Source: Micavibrio_A sp964539025 (GTDB lineage: Bacteria > Pseudomonadota > Alphaproteobacteria > Micavibrionales > Micavibrionaceae). From it: a stretch of 64,000 nucleotides of DNA. The translations under genes were made by a program, and so were the position numbers. Location: contig CAZIFA010000006.1 of the NCBI GenBank assembly GCA_964539025.1, positions 62,001 through 126,000 of the forward strand, given 5' to 3'. Positions within the stretch are counted from its first letter, which is position 1. Every line of letters starts with the position of its first letter. Below the pieces are notes generated by a model. That model was given only the letters and a program-made list of their open reading frames with translations, did no database searches and was not told the origin of the DNA. Of the stretch, positions 42,302 through 50,972 are shown piece after piece.

Positions 42302-43381
42302 TCAAAGATATATGCGTTCGTAACGTCTTCCCAGCGAGGTCAGGATTTCATAGCCGATCGTACCGCAGGCATCGGCCAGATCATCGACGCTTTGGTTAGG
42401 TCCCAAAACTTCGAGCATATCGCCAGGCCGGGGATTGGGGCCTGTAAGCCCGCCAATATCGACGATGGCAAGGTCCATGGAGATGCGGCCCACGATGGGG
42501 CAGGGCTGGCCGTTCCAAAAAAGGCGGGCGCTATTGCTGCCGCTGCGCGGAATGCCATCGGCATAGCCGAGTGCGACGGTCGCTGTGCGGGCGTCTTTTT
42601 CGAAAATGTGAGTCGCGCCGTATCCGGCGGTTTCGCCTTTTTTCACATTGCTTGTTTGCAGGATGCGGACATCAAGCGAGACGACTTGTTGCATCGGATT
42701 CTTCGTTTCGGGCGTTGGGTTGCCGCCATAGAGGCAAAAGCCGGGACGCAGTACATCATAATGCCAGTCAGTATTGCGAAAGATACCGGATGAATTGCAA
42801 AGTGATTTAGGCGTGCCGGGAAAATCGGCGGCGATTTGTGCAAAGGCCTGTGCCTGCCGTGCGTTCATTTCATGATCCTTTTCGTCGCTGCAGGCGAAGT
42901 GGCTCATAATCAGTTTAAGATCGATGGCATCGAGCAGGCTTTTATCGGCGATCAGTTTTTTAGTTTCATCCGCGCCAAGTCCGAGCCTGTTTATGCCCGT
43001 GTCGAAATGAATCGCGGCGGGGAGGTTGCGGTTCTGTTTTTTTGCAAATGCGGTCCAGCGAGCAATTTCCTCAAGCGATCCAAGAACAGGAGTGATGTTA
43101 TGCGCGGTGTAATATTCCCCCGCGTCATGATAGAGCCCGCCGAGGACGAAAATTTCCGCCGATGATTGCAAAGAGCGCACGGTTGCGGCCTCTTCGGGCG
43201 TTGCGACAAAGAAACGGCGGCAGCCTTCCCGCCACAACGTTTCAAAAGCGAATTTGATGCCGATTCCGTATCCGTCGGCCTTGATGACGCCAGCGACTTC
43301 GGCCTTCGTCTTTTTACGAATAAGGTTGTAATTCCCGGCAAGGTTGGTGAGGGAAATTTGCAGCAAGGCGGGCGCAGGCAT
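42302..43381 (-). CDS. alr: Alanine racemase
   Basis: Alr makes D-alanine for peptidoglycan. The PLP lysine is K34 in GVIKADGYG. The second catalytic base, Tyr, is in AGYGATHIFEKD (about residue 255). HFDTGINRLGLG and LRPGFCLYGGNP are family blocks. Length (359) is normal. It follows dnaB by 3 bases and is in one operon with it, the usual alphaproteobacterial order. Confidence 0.95.
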   Translation of the reverse strand: MPAPALLQISLTNLAGNYNLIRKKTKAEVAGVIKADGYGIGIKFAFETLWREGCRRFFVATPEEAATVRSLQSSAEIFVLGGLYHDAGEYYTAHNITPVLGSLEEIARWTAFAKKQNRNLPAAIHFDTGINRLGLGADETKKLIADKSLLDAIDLKLIMSHFACSDEKDHEMNARQAQAFAQIAADFPGTPKSLCNSSGIFRNTDWHYDVLRPGFCLYGGNPTPETKNPMQQVVSLDVRILQTSNVKKGETAGYGATHIFEKDARTATVALGYADGIPRSGSNSARLFWNGQPCPIVGRISMDLAIVDIGGLTGPNPRPGDMLEVLGPNQSVDDLADACGTIGYEILTSLGRRYERIYL

Positions 43382-43384
43382 GGA

Positions 43385-44887
43385 TTAGCCGAACCGCGTT
43401 TCCAGATCGGAAAAGCGCGTGATGTTGGAATCGAAATACAGCGAGACTGTGCCGATCGGGCCGTGACGTTGCTTGGCGACGATGACATCGGCCACTTTCG
43501 CACAAGTTTCTAGATCTTGGCGCCATTGTTCATAGCGTTCGTTGAATTTCGTGCCGTCTTCGCCGCCTTTGCGTTCCGGTTCTTCGCGCGAAAGGTAATA
43601 TTCGCGGCGGTAGATGAACATGACAACGTCCGCGTCCTGTTCTATGGATCCCGATTCCCGAAGGTCTGATAATTGGGGTCGTTTATCGTCGCGCTGTTCG
43701 ACGGCACGGGAAAGCTGTGAAAGCGCTATAACGGGGATTTGCAATTCCTTGGCGATGGCTTTGAGGCCGCGCGTGATTTCGGAGATTTCGAGAACGCGGT
43801 TGCCTTCGGACTGACGCGTGCCCGAGCCTTGCAACAATTGCAGATAGTCGATGACCAGCAATTCAAGACCATGTTGGCGTTTCAGGCGGCGTGCGCGCGT
43901 GCGCAGCTGGCCGATGGTGAGCGCGGGCGTGTCGTCGATGAAGAGCGGGATCGTGGATAATGTCTGAGCCGCTTGCACGAAGGCGATGAAATCGGCTTCC
44001 TTGATTTGGCCTTTGCGGATGGCATCGCCGGAGATCCCCGATTGTTCGGAGAGGATACGTGTGGCGAGCTGATCGGATGACATTTCGAGTGAGAAGAAGC
44101 CGACGCGTGCGCCGCCGCCGATTCCTTCTTTGCCTTTCCACGCTTTTGCGGCGTTGTAGGCGATGTTGACCGCGAGCGATGTTTTACCCATCGAAGGACG
44201 CGCGGCGAGAATGAGAAGATCTGAATTGTGCAGCCCGCCGAGTTTTTGATCGAGATCGCGAAGGCCTGTGGTAACGCCTGTGACATGCGTGTCGGACTGA
44301 TAGGCTTTTTCAGCGTATTCCAGCGCAACTTTGACGGAGTCGCGGAGTGTAATGAATCCCGTCTGTCCACTCTGGCCGGATTCGGCGAGCTTGAATAAAC
44401 GGCTTTCGGCCTCGGTGATAATGTTTTCCGCGTCTTGTTCGATGGCATAGTTGAATGCCATGGAGGACATGTCCTGATTGAAGCGGATGATTTCGCGGCG
44501 TAGATGACGATCGTAAATCGTTTTGGCGTAGTCTTTAATATCGTTGAGCAGCGGCACTTCGGTGGCGAGTTCCACCAGATATTGCGTGCCGCCGACACCG
44601 GCGAGGCCTTCGTCTTTTTCGAAGTAATCTTTGAGCGTCGTCGCTTTCGCTTCTAGGCCCTTGTCGACCATGCGGATGATGGTCTCGTAAATCCTGCCGT
44701 GGGTAGGATGGCTGAAATGATCCGGCTTTATCAGGTCGTTCACTTTTTCGATGTTCTTGTTGTCGATCAGCAGCATGCCGAGCAAACCCTGTTCCGCTTC
44801 GAGATTGTGCGGCAGGGTGCGGTGGGCGAAGTCGTCGTCAGCGGTGACGACTTTCAGGTGCGGTGAATCAGAGGCCATGGGATTCAT
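43385..44887 (-). CDS. dnaB: Replicative DNA helicase
   Basis: DnaB is the hexameric fork helicase. The N-terminal domain begins RTLPHNLEAEQGLLGMLLID. The RecA-like domain has Walker A AARPSMGKTSLAVNIAYNA, Walker B LLVIDYLQLL, and IALSQLSRAVEQRDDKRPQL with the arginine finger region in FIYRREYY. No intein is present; the Walker A and the downstream motifs, common intein sites, are continuous. Length is 500 residues. ATG 44887 is used; ATG 44878 is possible. Confidence 0.97.
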   Translation of the reverse strand: MNPMASDSPHLKVVTADDDFAHRTLPHNLEAEQGLLGMLLIDNKNIEKVNDLIKPDHFSHPTHGRIYETIIRMVDKGLEAKATTLKDYFEKDEGLAGVGGTQYLVELATEVPLLNDIKDYAKTIYDRHLRREIIRFNQDMSSMAFNYAIEQDAENIITEAESRLFKLAESGQSGQTGFITLRDSVKVALEYAEKAYQSDTHVTGVTTGLRDLDQKLGGLHNSDLLILAARPSMGKTSLAVNIAYNAAKAWKGKEGIGGGARVGFFSLEMSSDQLATRILSEQSGISGDAIRKGQIKEADFIAFVQAAQTLSTIPLFIDDTPALTIGQLRTRARRLKRQHGLELLVIDYLQLLQGSGTRQSEGNRVLEISEITRGLKAIAKELQIPVIALSQLSRAVEQRDDKRPQLSDLRESGSIEQDADVVMFIYRREYYLSREEPERKGGEDGTKFNERYEQWRQDLETCAKVADVIVAKQRHGPIGTVSLYFDSNITRFSDLETRFG

Positions 44888-44974
44888 AGTAATGGTGCGC
44901 CCCGGAATTTGGTAGCGCAGAGTGCAAGCGGCGAAAACAAAACCGCCCGTAACCTCGTGGATAGGTCTGTGAAT

Positions 44975-45006
44975 AAAAAACCCCTGCGGTTTAGGCAGGG
45001 GTTTTT
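44975..45006 (-). terminator. Rho-independent terminator after rplI
   Basis: AAAAAACCCCTGC and GCAGGGGTTTTT form a perfect stem with flanking A and T runs, 23 bases after the rplI stop. It separates the ribosomal genes from dnaB. Confidence 0.9.
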
Positions 45007-45028
45007 GTGAATGATTTCAAAGAAGAAG

Positions 45029-45751
45029 CTATTCAGCAGCGTCTTCTCCGGCTTCTTCGCCTTCGGCAGCTTCGGCCTTCTTAGGTTTTTTAGCGGCTTT
45101 CTTGGCGGCTTTTTCGGACGCCTCGGCGGAAGCTTTAGCTTCTTCATCAGCTTCGGCTTTTTCGTTTGCCAGAGCGCCCTCTTCGAGCATCGCGGCCTTG
45201 GCGTCATCCAAGGATGCATCTTTGGCCACTTTGCCGCCCGTAGCGCGGGCATCGGCGATAACGGCTTTGCCGGTTTTTGCCTGGATTTCAGCTTCAGCGG
45301 CAGAACGTGCCACGTTGACCGTAACCTTTACCTTCACTTCGGGGTGCAGGATTACATCAACCGGGAACAGGCCGATCGTCTTGTAAGCGGCGTTCAGGTA
45401 AACCTGACCGCGCGTGACAGTGACTTTCGTGTCGTTTGACAGCGATTCAGCAATGTCGCGGCTCGATACCGAACCGTACAACTGACCGCCTTCGGATGCC
45501 TGACGGATGATGACGACTTTCGTGCCTTCGATCTTCTTGGCAATCTTTTCGGCTTCGGCTTTTTTCTCGGCGTTGGCTTTTTGCAGATGCGCTTTTTGCG
45601 CCTCATAGTAAGCCACGTTTTCTTTCGTTGCGCGCAAGGCCTTGCTTTGCGGCAACAGATAGTTGCGGGCGTAACCCGGCTTCACGGCAACGACGTCGCC
45701 CATGGATCCGAGGTTCTCTACGCGCTCCAGTAGAATGACTTGAGTAGGCAT
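45029..45751 (-). CDS. rplI: Large subunit ribosomal protein bL9 with an extended tail
   Basis: The first 150 residues are a standard bL9: MPTQVILLERVENLGSMGDV, then KPGYARNYLLPQSKALRA, a long connecting helix, and the second RNA-binding domain (GQLYGSVSSRDIAESL). The last 75-80 residues are Ala/Lys/Glu-rich low-complexity (DEEAKASAEASEKAAKKAA, then KKPKKAEAAEGEEAGED), making 240 residues against the usual 150-190. Extensions of this type are common in alphaproteobacteria and presumably disordered. Confidence 0.96.
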   Translation of the reverse strand: MPTQVILLERVENLGSMGDVVAVKPGYARNYLLPQSKALRATKENVAYYEAQKAHLQKANAEKKAEAEKIAKKIEGTKVVIIRQASEGGQLYGSVSSRDIAESLSNDTKVTVTRGQVYLNAAYKTIGLFPVDVILHPEVKVKVTVNVARSAAEAEIQAKTGKAVIADARATGGKVAKDASLDDAKAAMLEEGALANEKAEADEEAKASAEASEKAAKKAAKKPKKAEAAEGEEAGEDAAE

Positions 45752-45774
45752 TGTTCTATTCCTTTCTTTCTACC

Positions 45775-46071
45775 TTAACGGCTTTCGCTCTCGTTACGGA
45801 CATAGGGCATAAGCGCCATGAACCGTGCACGTTTGATGGCTTGCGCCAATTCGCGTTGTTTCTTTTGGCTTACCGCAGTGATGCGGGAAGGGACCATTTT
45901 TCCGCGCTCGGATACGAAGCGACCCAGAAGACGAACGTCTTTCCAGTCAATCGCAGGAGCTTTCGGGCCCGAAAACGGGCAGGTTTTGCGGCGACGGAAG
46001 AAGGTCTTCTTGCCACCGGCTGCGCCATCGCGGCCTTCGCCACGGGGTTCGCGTTCAGATCTCTCGGCCAT
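45775..46071 (-). CDS. rpsR: Small subunit ribosomal protein bS18
   Basis: This is a 98-residue bS18. The core is CPFSGPKAPAIDWKDVRLLG, RFVSERGKMVPSRITAVS, KKQRELAQAIKRARFMALMP. The N-terminus is lengthened by a basic Gly/Arg stretch (RGEGRDGAAGGKKTFFRRR). It binds S6 in the platform of the 30S subunit. The start shares one base with the rpsF stop (TAATG). Confidence 0.96.
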   Translation of the reverse strand: MAERSEREPRGEGRDGAAGGKKTFFRRRKTCPFSGPKAPAIDWKDVRLLGRFVSERGKMVPSRITAVSQKKQRELAQAIKRARFMALMPYVRNESESR

Positions 46072-46481
46072 TATGCTGCATCCTTTTCAAATCTGTTGGA
46101 ACGATCACCGCGATCACCACGGTCATCGCCGAATTTCGGACGGAAATCATCATCGTCTGTGTTCTTGTCGATCGGTTTCGAAGGACCCTTGGAGAGTTCA
46201 TCGAGTTTGATCGTCATGTAACGGACGATGTCTTCGTTCAGACGGATCGTACGTTCCATTTCGATGACGGCAGGAGCCGGAGCATCGCATTCGATCAGGA
46301 CATAGTGTCCTTTTTTGTTTTTGTTGATTTTGTAGGCAAGGTTGCGCAGGCCCCAGCTTTCGGTCTTGGTGACTTTGCCTTTGCCGTCTTTGATGATCTT
46401 TTCGCAGGTTTCCGTGATGGCCTTTACTTGCGCATCACTCAGATCCTGCCGTGCGATAAACACGGTTTCGTAGAAGGGCAT
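46071..46481 (-). CDS. rpsF: Small subunit ribosomal protein bS6
   Basis: This 136-residue bS6 has MPFYETVFIARQDLSDAQVK, LRNLAYKINKNKKGHYVLIE and NEDIVRYMTIKLDELSKGPS as family blocks. A charged Asp/Arg-rich tail (DRGDRGDRSNRFEKDAA) follows. ATG 46481 is preceded by GAGGAG. An upstream extension to 46580 is rejected. It is the first gene of the rpsF-rpsR-rplI operon. Confidence 0.96.
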   Translation of the reverse strand: MPFYETVFIARQDLSDAQVKAITETCEKIIKDGKGKVTKTESWGLRNLAYKINKNKKGHYVLIECDAPAPAVIEMERTIRLNEDIVRYMTIKLDELSKGPSKPIDKNTDDDDFRPKFGDDRGDRGDRSNRFEKDAA

Positions 46482-46550
46482 GATTTTCTCCTCTCGGATA
46501 TAAAGCCGGTGCATAATGCCGTTGCGCCAGCGAGGTTGATGGTTGGCGTG

Positions 46551-46580
46551 GTTATAGCGGGTTGGGCCAAGGAATAGCAA
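46551..46580 (-). promoter_or_regulatory. Probable promoter of rpsF-rpsR-rplI
   Basis: On the minus strand TTGCTA (46575-46580), an 18-base spacer and TATAAC (46551-46556) lie about 70 bases before the rpsF start. Confidence 0.5.
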
Positions 46581-46807
46581 GGGTTTTTCATTGATTTTTG
46601 CATTTTCCGGAATCTATGATCGCTCAGTTCGTTTTGCCGGTTTTTTGAGAAACTCCAATAGTTCGTTCGTTGTGATTTTCCCAGATCACCGCCGCCGTCC
46701 GTACTTAAGCAAAAACTTAAGTTGTTGATTTTCCATGATGTCTGTTCAGTTCGTTCCGCGGAATTTGAAAAGCGCGGGTGGTCTTGATCAGAATTAACCC
46801 CTCTATC

Positions 46808-46917
46808 GTCATCCCCGAGGCCTGCCGCAAGGCAGGCACTAACGTCGGGGATCCAGTAAGAGCGCAGCAAAGCTGCGCACATATTGTGGACTGGACCCCC
46901 GCCTTCGCGGGGGTGAC
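46808..46917. repeat. Multi-hairpin intergenic repeat, GTCATCCCCGA to GGGGGTGAC (copy 1)
   Basis: This 110-base element holds several internal hairpins: CCTGCC/GGCAGG, GCGCAGC-aaa-GCTGCGC and ACCCCCGC/GCGGGGGT. The same block occurs in inverted orientation at 62076-62185. The rest of the 46482-47044 gap holds the rpsF leader, a small palindrome CTTAAGcaaaaaCTTAAG and no gene I can support. Confidence 0.8.
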
Positions 46918-47044
46918 ATGGTTGGGAATAGTGTTGGGTTTGGGCGGCGGGGTTTGAAATCATTGCCCATTATAGGATTAAATTCACAATTTGTCCAACA
47001 TTCTATCATTGACGCAATCTCCCGAAGTCATTAGATAAAAGCTT

Positions 47045-48418
47045 ATGAAAATAACACTTCTTTCTGTCGATCTAAAACTTGTTCATGCGGACGATCCGTC
47101 GGCGCGCGGATTCAAGATTCTGGAGTTTAATGACGGGCTACGATCCGGATTTAACGGTTATGCCCGGCTCTGCGGGCCAAAAATGATTTCGGATAGCGTC
47201 ACCGCCGATTACCAGAAACTGTTTCCCGATTTACGTGTCGTGAATGCCAATAGTTCCGGCGTGATAAAACACAACGATAGCAGCCGTGTGCTTTTGATTC
47301 CGCGCAGTAATGCGCACGTTCTTAATATGGGCCGTACCTATCTTGTAACGGCCGATCATATGAGCGGCGTTTATCAACCGATCAACAATGATTTACACAT
47401 ACAAGCGTTGTCTGACAACAAAGCCTATCAATCATACATGGCAGCCCAAGCAGGCATGGAAGATTTGTTCCCCAAAACGCAGATATTGCCGACCGATAAA
47501 AAAGAAGCGCTGAAACATATGAAGCCCGATCCGGCCTGTGAACAATATGTTTTGAAACCGCTGAGCTTTTTGGGTGGTGCGGGCATCCGCCTGATCAAAC
47601 CTGCCGATCTCGAAAAGGATATTACGCGTTACATGACAGTCCACAAATGGGTCGGAAAAAATCGTAACTGGTTGGGCCTATGGGAGCCGAGTTGCATTTT
47701 GCAGGATCGTATCGCAGTCAATGAGGTTGAAACCGAGGATGGTGTGTTCGATGGAACCATGCGGGTGGCGTTCAGTGTTTACGGCGATGACTATAATATG
47801 CGCTGTCACATTCACGATGCCTATTGGAAGTTGCCGTCTTGCACCATTGAGGAAGGCAAAGGCGCGGACAGCGTGATTTCGTTCAGCCCGTCCAACATAG
47901 AAAAATTAAAACCAAAACAGGTTCAAAACATTTTCGATAGCATGTTTTCGCAAGCGGTGGCGTTATCACCCATTAAGTCGGCGCCTGTCAAAGCGGATGT
48001 GAAATCATGGTTGTTTCCACAACTCAAAGATAATTTGTCACATTATTTTACTAGCGTGCATGCTTCGGATCATTTCGATAGTACGGTGAGTTTGCTGAAT
48101 TCGGATTCAATGGGCGAGCAGGGGCTTGGCGTGATGATGGCAACGCATCCTGCGTTTTACCCGGCCGCAAAGGGCGAGTCCGTAGATATGCATTATCCTT
48201 TTTCGCTGGTCGATGCATTGATCGAGTCCAAGGTCATGGAGCAAGGAATGGGCCATGTTTTCAAAAAACTTTCGCGGATCGTCGGCGATTTTGAAGGGGC
48301 GATGCAATGTGAAGACCCCCGTCACGAATTTGCAAAGCCCCTCAAGGCGGCCATTGAAAATGCAAGGACGTTGAGCGTCGCAAACATGGTTCATTTTGTG
48401 GTAAACGAACTTAGATAA
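47045..48418 (+). CDS. ATP-grasp-like protein of unknown function
   Basis: This 457-residue cytoplasmic protein has no signal peptide or membrane helix. KILEFNDGLRSGFNGY near the start and YVLKPLSFLGGAGIRLIK at about residue 170 (K-P-x-x-x-x-G-G-x-G-I) resemble the ATP-binding region of ATP-grasp ligases. CILQDRIAVNEVE and DGTMRVAFSVYG could be the metal-binding strands. The C-terminal 180 residues are not recognised. It is the only gene between two repeat areas. A peptide- or amino-acid-ligase role is an inference. Confidence 0.7.
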   Translation: MKITLLSVDLKLVHADDPSARGFKILEFNDGLRSGFNGYARLCGPKMISDSVTADYQKLFPDLRVVNANSSGVIKHNDSSRVLLIPRSNAHVLNMGRTYLVTADHMSGVYQPINNDLHIQALSDNKAYQSYMAAQAGMEDLFPKTQILPTDKKEALKHMKPDPACEQYVLKPLSFLGGAGIRLIKPADLEKDITRYMTVHKWVGKNRNWLGLWEPSCILQDRIAVNEVETEDGVFDGTMRVAFSVYGDDYNMRCHIHDAYWKLPSCTIEEGKGADSVISFSPSNIEKLKPKQVQNIFDSMFSQAVALSPIKSAPVKADVKSWLFPQLKDNLSHYFTSVHASDHFDSTVSLLNSDSMGEQGLGVMMATHPAFYPAAKGESVDMHYPFSLVDALIESKVMEQGMGHVFKKLSRIVGDFEGAMQCEDPRHEFAKPLKAAIENARTLSVANMVHFVVNELR

Positions 48419-48422
48419 ATTT

Positions 48423-48467
48423 TCCGCCCCTTTCAGTGGTTTGGCTGAAAAGAGCGGAATGGAAATG
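48423..48467. repeat. 45-base direct repeat, left copy
   Basis: It starts TCCGCCCCTTTCAG and ends AGCGGAATGGAAATG. Inside, CCGC/GCGG and TTTCAG/CTGAAA pair as a hairpin. The right copy at 49194-49238 differs at two positions. The pair flanks the gene at 48493-49089. Confidence 0.75.
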
Positions 48468-48492
48468 TCCATCTGTGTTCCAGATAATTCGC

Positions 48493-49089
48493 CTATCCTA
48501 TGCCGAATTGCATCGCATAGCCGGCCACATGATCATCTGTAGCAGTGGTAGAAATGACGTTAAATCTTTCGTTGTAAGGGGCGCGATCGATTTTATATTC
48601 CGCGCGCTGTGCAGCGATGAAAAGCAAACCAACATTTGCAATTGCGTCTTTGCGCACTTCCGGGGCGCTTTTGGTATCTTCGGCAATTTTTGTCAGAGTT
48701 TCGATTGCTTCATCCAAACCAAGCTTGGCAGTTGCATCTTTTAAAGGTTTGTCGGCGTTGTTAAAGGCCGTTACGCCTTTTGCAGCTTTATCCGCATCTC
48801 TGAGATTTATTATATGGTTGGCAAGTTCAATAAGCGCCTTTGAACCCTTCTCTATACCGTAACGTCTAACCCAATCGCTTTCAGATTGGTCGGTGGCGGT
48901 GCCCAAAAAATTTACACGGACGTGATTGCCGACCAATTCAGCCATTTCATGGATATCACCAAGCTTTTTATCCCTGCGCATGATGATAAGGTTCATCAAG
49001 TAAGTATGAGCAGCGTCTTTTCTACGCTTATCGGAAAACTCGATATTGCTAACCTGGTTGGCAAGTGATGTCAGAATGGTCGGGGTCAT
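48493..49089 (-). CDS. Unknown protein between 45-base direct repeats
   Basis: I do not recognise this 198-residue gene. The product is helical and soluble, with blocks SNIEFSDKRRKDAAHTYLMN, VRVNFLGTATDQSESDWVRR and APEVRKDAIANVGLLFIAAQ. There is no signal peptide. GGAGACG precedes the ATG at 49089. The gene and part of its leader lie between two 45-base direct repeats, as in a mobile or recently inserted cassette. No neighbour suggests a function. Confidence 0.65.
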   Translation of the reverse strand: MTPTILTSLANQVSNIEFSDKRRKDAAHTYLMNLIIMRRDKKLGDIHEMAELVGNHVRVNFLGTATDQSESDWVRRYGIEKGSKALIELANHIINLRDADKAAKGVTAFNNADKPLKDATAKLGLDEAIETLTKIAEDTKSAPEVRKDAIANVGLLFIAAQRAEYKIDRAPYNERFNVISTTATDDHVAGYAMQFGIG

Positions 49090-49193
49090 GAAACGTCTCC
49101 AATTTTATTTTCCGTAATGTAATATAAAACATATAAACAGTCAATCAGTTTCTTATTACTTTATTAACCATTTTTGCCCTGAGAATACAGAAA

Positions 49194-49238
49194 TCCGCCC
49201 TTTTCAGGGGTTTGGCTGAAAAGAGCGGAATGGAAATG
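49194..49238. repeat. 45-base direct repeat, right copy
   Basis: It starts TCCGCCCTTTTCAG and ends AGCGGAATGGAAATG. It has the same orientation as the copy at 48423-48467, with two mismatches. The stem TTTTCAG/CTGAAAA is kept. Confidence 0.75.
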
Positions 49239-49317
49239 AAAAAGATTCTGGCAGGTTAATTACTATCCGTTGGCTCGACGCTTGCGTTAACAAGCGGGTG
49301 ACGACAACGGATCTTTT

Positions 49318-49623
49318 TTAGTGGCGGATATGGATGTTTGAATTTCCATTCCGTTCCAGATAATTCGCCATGAACATCGCCCACGGGGTTTTGCATTGCC
49401 GGCGGCGCTCCTTATTCGAAGCGCTGCGCAAGATTTGGCAAAGCTGTTCATAGGTGAGTTCGGGATTTCCAAAGGCCCGTCTGAATTCCGCCAGCGATTG
49501 CAGGCTGGCATATTCAGCATAGTCCGCGTTGGAGTGATCCATTTCGCAAGTGATTTTGTAGGCGTATCTGGTGTCTTCGAGTACCCGGTGGATTACTTCT
49601 TTGTTCGGTTTATTAGAGCTCAT
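49318..49623 (-). CDS. Hypothetical protein, 101 residues
   Basis: The ribosome site is strong: on the minus strand AGGAGG lies 9-10 bases before the ATG at 49623. The product has blocks NKEVIHRVLEDTRYAYKITC, LAEFRRAFGNPELTYEQLCQ and NKERRRQCKTPWAMFMANYL. It is a small helical cytoplasmic protein with no recognised family. Confidence 0.6.
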   Translation of the reverse strand: MSSNKPNKEVIHRVLEDTRYAYKITCEMDHSNADYAEYASLQSLAEFRRAFGNPELTYEQLCQILRSASNKERRRQCKTPWAMFMANYLERNGNSNIHIRH

Positions 49624-50007
49624 TAGTCACTACCTCCTGTAAGTTGGTTGCCTGGCTATGAGTCCTCTATGTGTTGCCGCTGCTTTGGCGAGCATCCTCC
49701 CGCCTTTTTAAGTTTTCCCTCGATTGGATTGACCCGGTTTTCGCACTCTGTTTGGACGGAATTATGGCCATTATGGGCTCATTGTTGGGCGATTGAGCTC
49801 TTGTGGTCTGGTGGCCTGTTATGTTTCCGATTTTATACTTATATATCAAAAACGGCCCAGTTGGTATAACTATCTTTGCCGCATTGCATAAACAAGTGAG
49901 TGTTCATATACCCTGTCCAACCAAATACGCACCCTTGACGAAAGTTCCGCAGCTTTGCATTCTGCCCCCAACTATCCGCATATAAAAACAAGAGGGTTGA
50001 GAACATC
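49624..50007. other. Intergenic region between an unknown gene and fabD
   Basis: I see no gene I can support in these 384 bases. TTGACG (49935-49940), a 17-base spacer and CATTCT (49958-49963) may be the fabD promoter. Confidence 0.4.
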
Positions 50008-50967
50008 ATGAGCCGCGCATTCATATTTCCGGGGCAGGGGTCGCAGTTTGTCGGTATGGGCAAGGACTTAGCCGCAAGTTTCGTCGAGGCCCGCGAGGTG
50101 TTCGAGGAAGTCGATCACGCATTATCGCAAAATCTTTCCAAGATGATGTTTGAGGGCGAAGAGTCGGAACTCAATCTTACAGAAAATACGCAGCCCGCTT
50201 TGATGGCGCATTCGCTGGCGATTGCAAAAATCTTGCGCAAGCAGGGCGGAATCAAATTTGAAAATGTGTGCAGCTTTATGGCGGGGCATTCTTTGGGTGA
50301 ATATTCGGCGTTGACGACGGCAGGTGCGCTGGAGCTTGCGATGACCGCGAAGCTTTTAAAAGTGCGTGGCAAGGCGATGCAAAAAGCGGTGCCTGTCGGC
50401 ATCGGCGCGATGGCGGCGATATTGGGATTGAATTTGCCCGAAGTGCAGGCCGTTGTGAAACAAGCCAAAGAAAAAGGCGGACGCGAGGTTGTGTGTCAGG
50501 CGGCGAATGATAACAGCGACGGGCAGGTTGTTGTGTCGGGCCATGCGGGGGCTGTGCAACTCGCCGTAAGCCTTGCGACCGAAGCAGGCGCGAAGAAGGC
50601 GATTATATTGCCTGTGTCGGCGCCGTTCCATTGTTCGCTGATGGCACCCGCCGCGCAGGAAATGGCGTATGCGCTGGCCGATACGAATATAAGACCGCCG
50701 TTTGTTCCGGTGGTATCCAACGTCACGGCCAAGGGCGTGAGTGAGCCATCGGATATTCGCCGTCTTCTGGTCGATCAGATCACAGGGATGGTGCGCTGGC
50801 GCGAATCCGTGCAATGGATGAAAGAGCAGGGCGTGACCGAGATGGTCGAGCTCGGTGCCGGAAAAGTTCTCGCAGGCCTCGTCAAGCGCATTGAAAAAGA
50901 TATCGCCGTGGAATCTGTCGGCACACCCGAGCAGATCGAAGCGTTGATTTTGAAGTTGAAAGGATAA
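50008..50967 (+). CDS. fabD: Malonyl-CoA:ACP transacylase
   Basis: FabD loads malonate onto acyl carrier protein. The Ser nucleophile is S95 in GHSLGEYSA. FPGQGSQFVGMGKDL opens the chain, the catalytic His is in SAPFHCSLM, and ELGAGKVLAGLVKRI is near the end. The 319 residues are normal. It is the first gene of the fatty-acid cluster, 5 bases before fabG. Confidence 0.97.
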   Translation: MSRAFIFPGQGSQFVGMGKDLAASFVEAREVFEEVDHALSQNLSKMMFEGEESELNLTENTQPALMAHSLAIAKILRKQGGIKFENVCSFMAGHSLGEYSALTTAGALELAMTAKLLKVRGKAMQKAVPVGIGAMAAILGLNLPEVQAVVKQAKEKGGREVVCQAANDNSDGQVVVSGHAGAVQLAVSLATEAGAKKAIILPVSAPFHCSLMAPAAQEMAYALADTNIRPPFVPVVSNVTAKGVSEPSDIRRLLVDQITGMVRWRESVQWMKEQGVTEMVELGAGKVLAGLVKRIEKDIAVESVGTPEQIEALILKLKG

Positions 50968-50972
50968 TTTCC

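Noticed and set aside
43385..44887. Intein in dnaB
   Set aside because: The gene has normal length (500 residues), and the Walker A and downstream helicase motifs are continuous.
46808..46917. CRISPR-like repeat array
   Set aside because: The hairpins are not regularly spaced identical repeats with spacers; it is a compound palindromic intergenic element.
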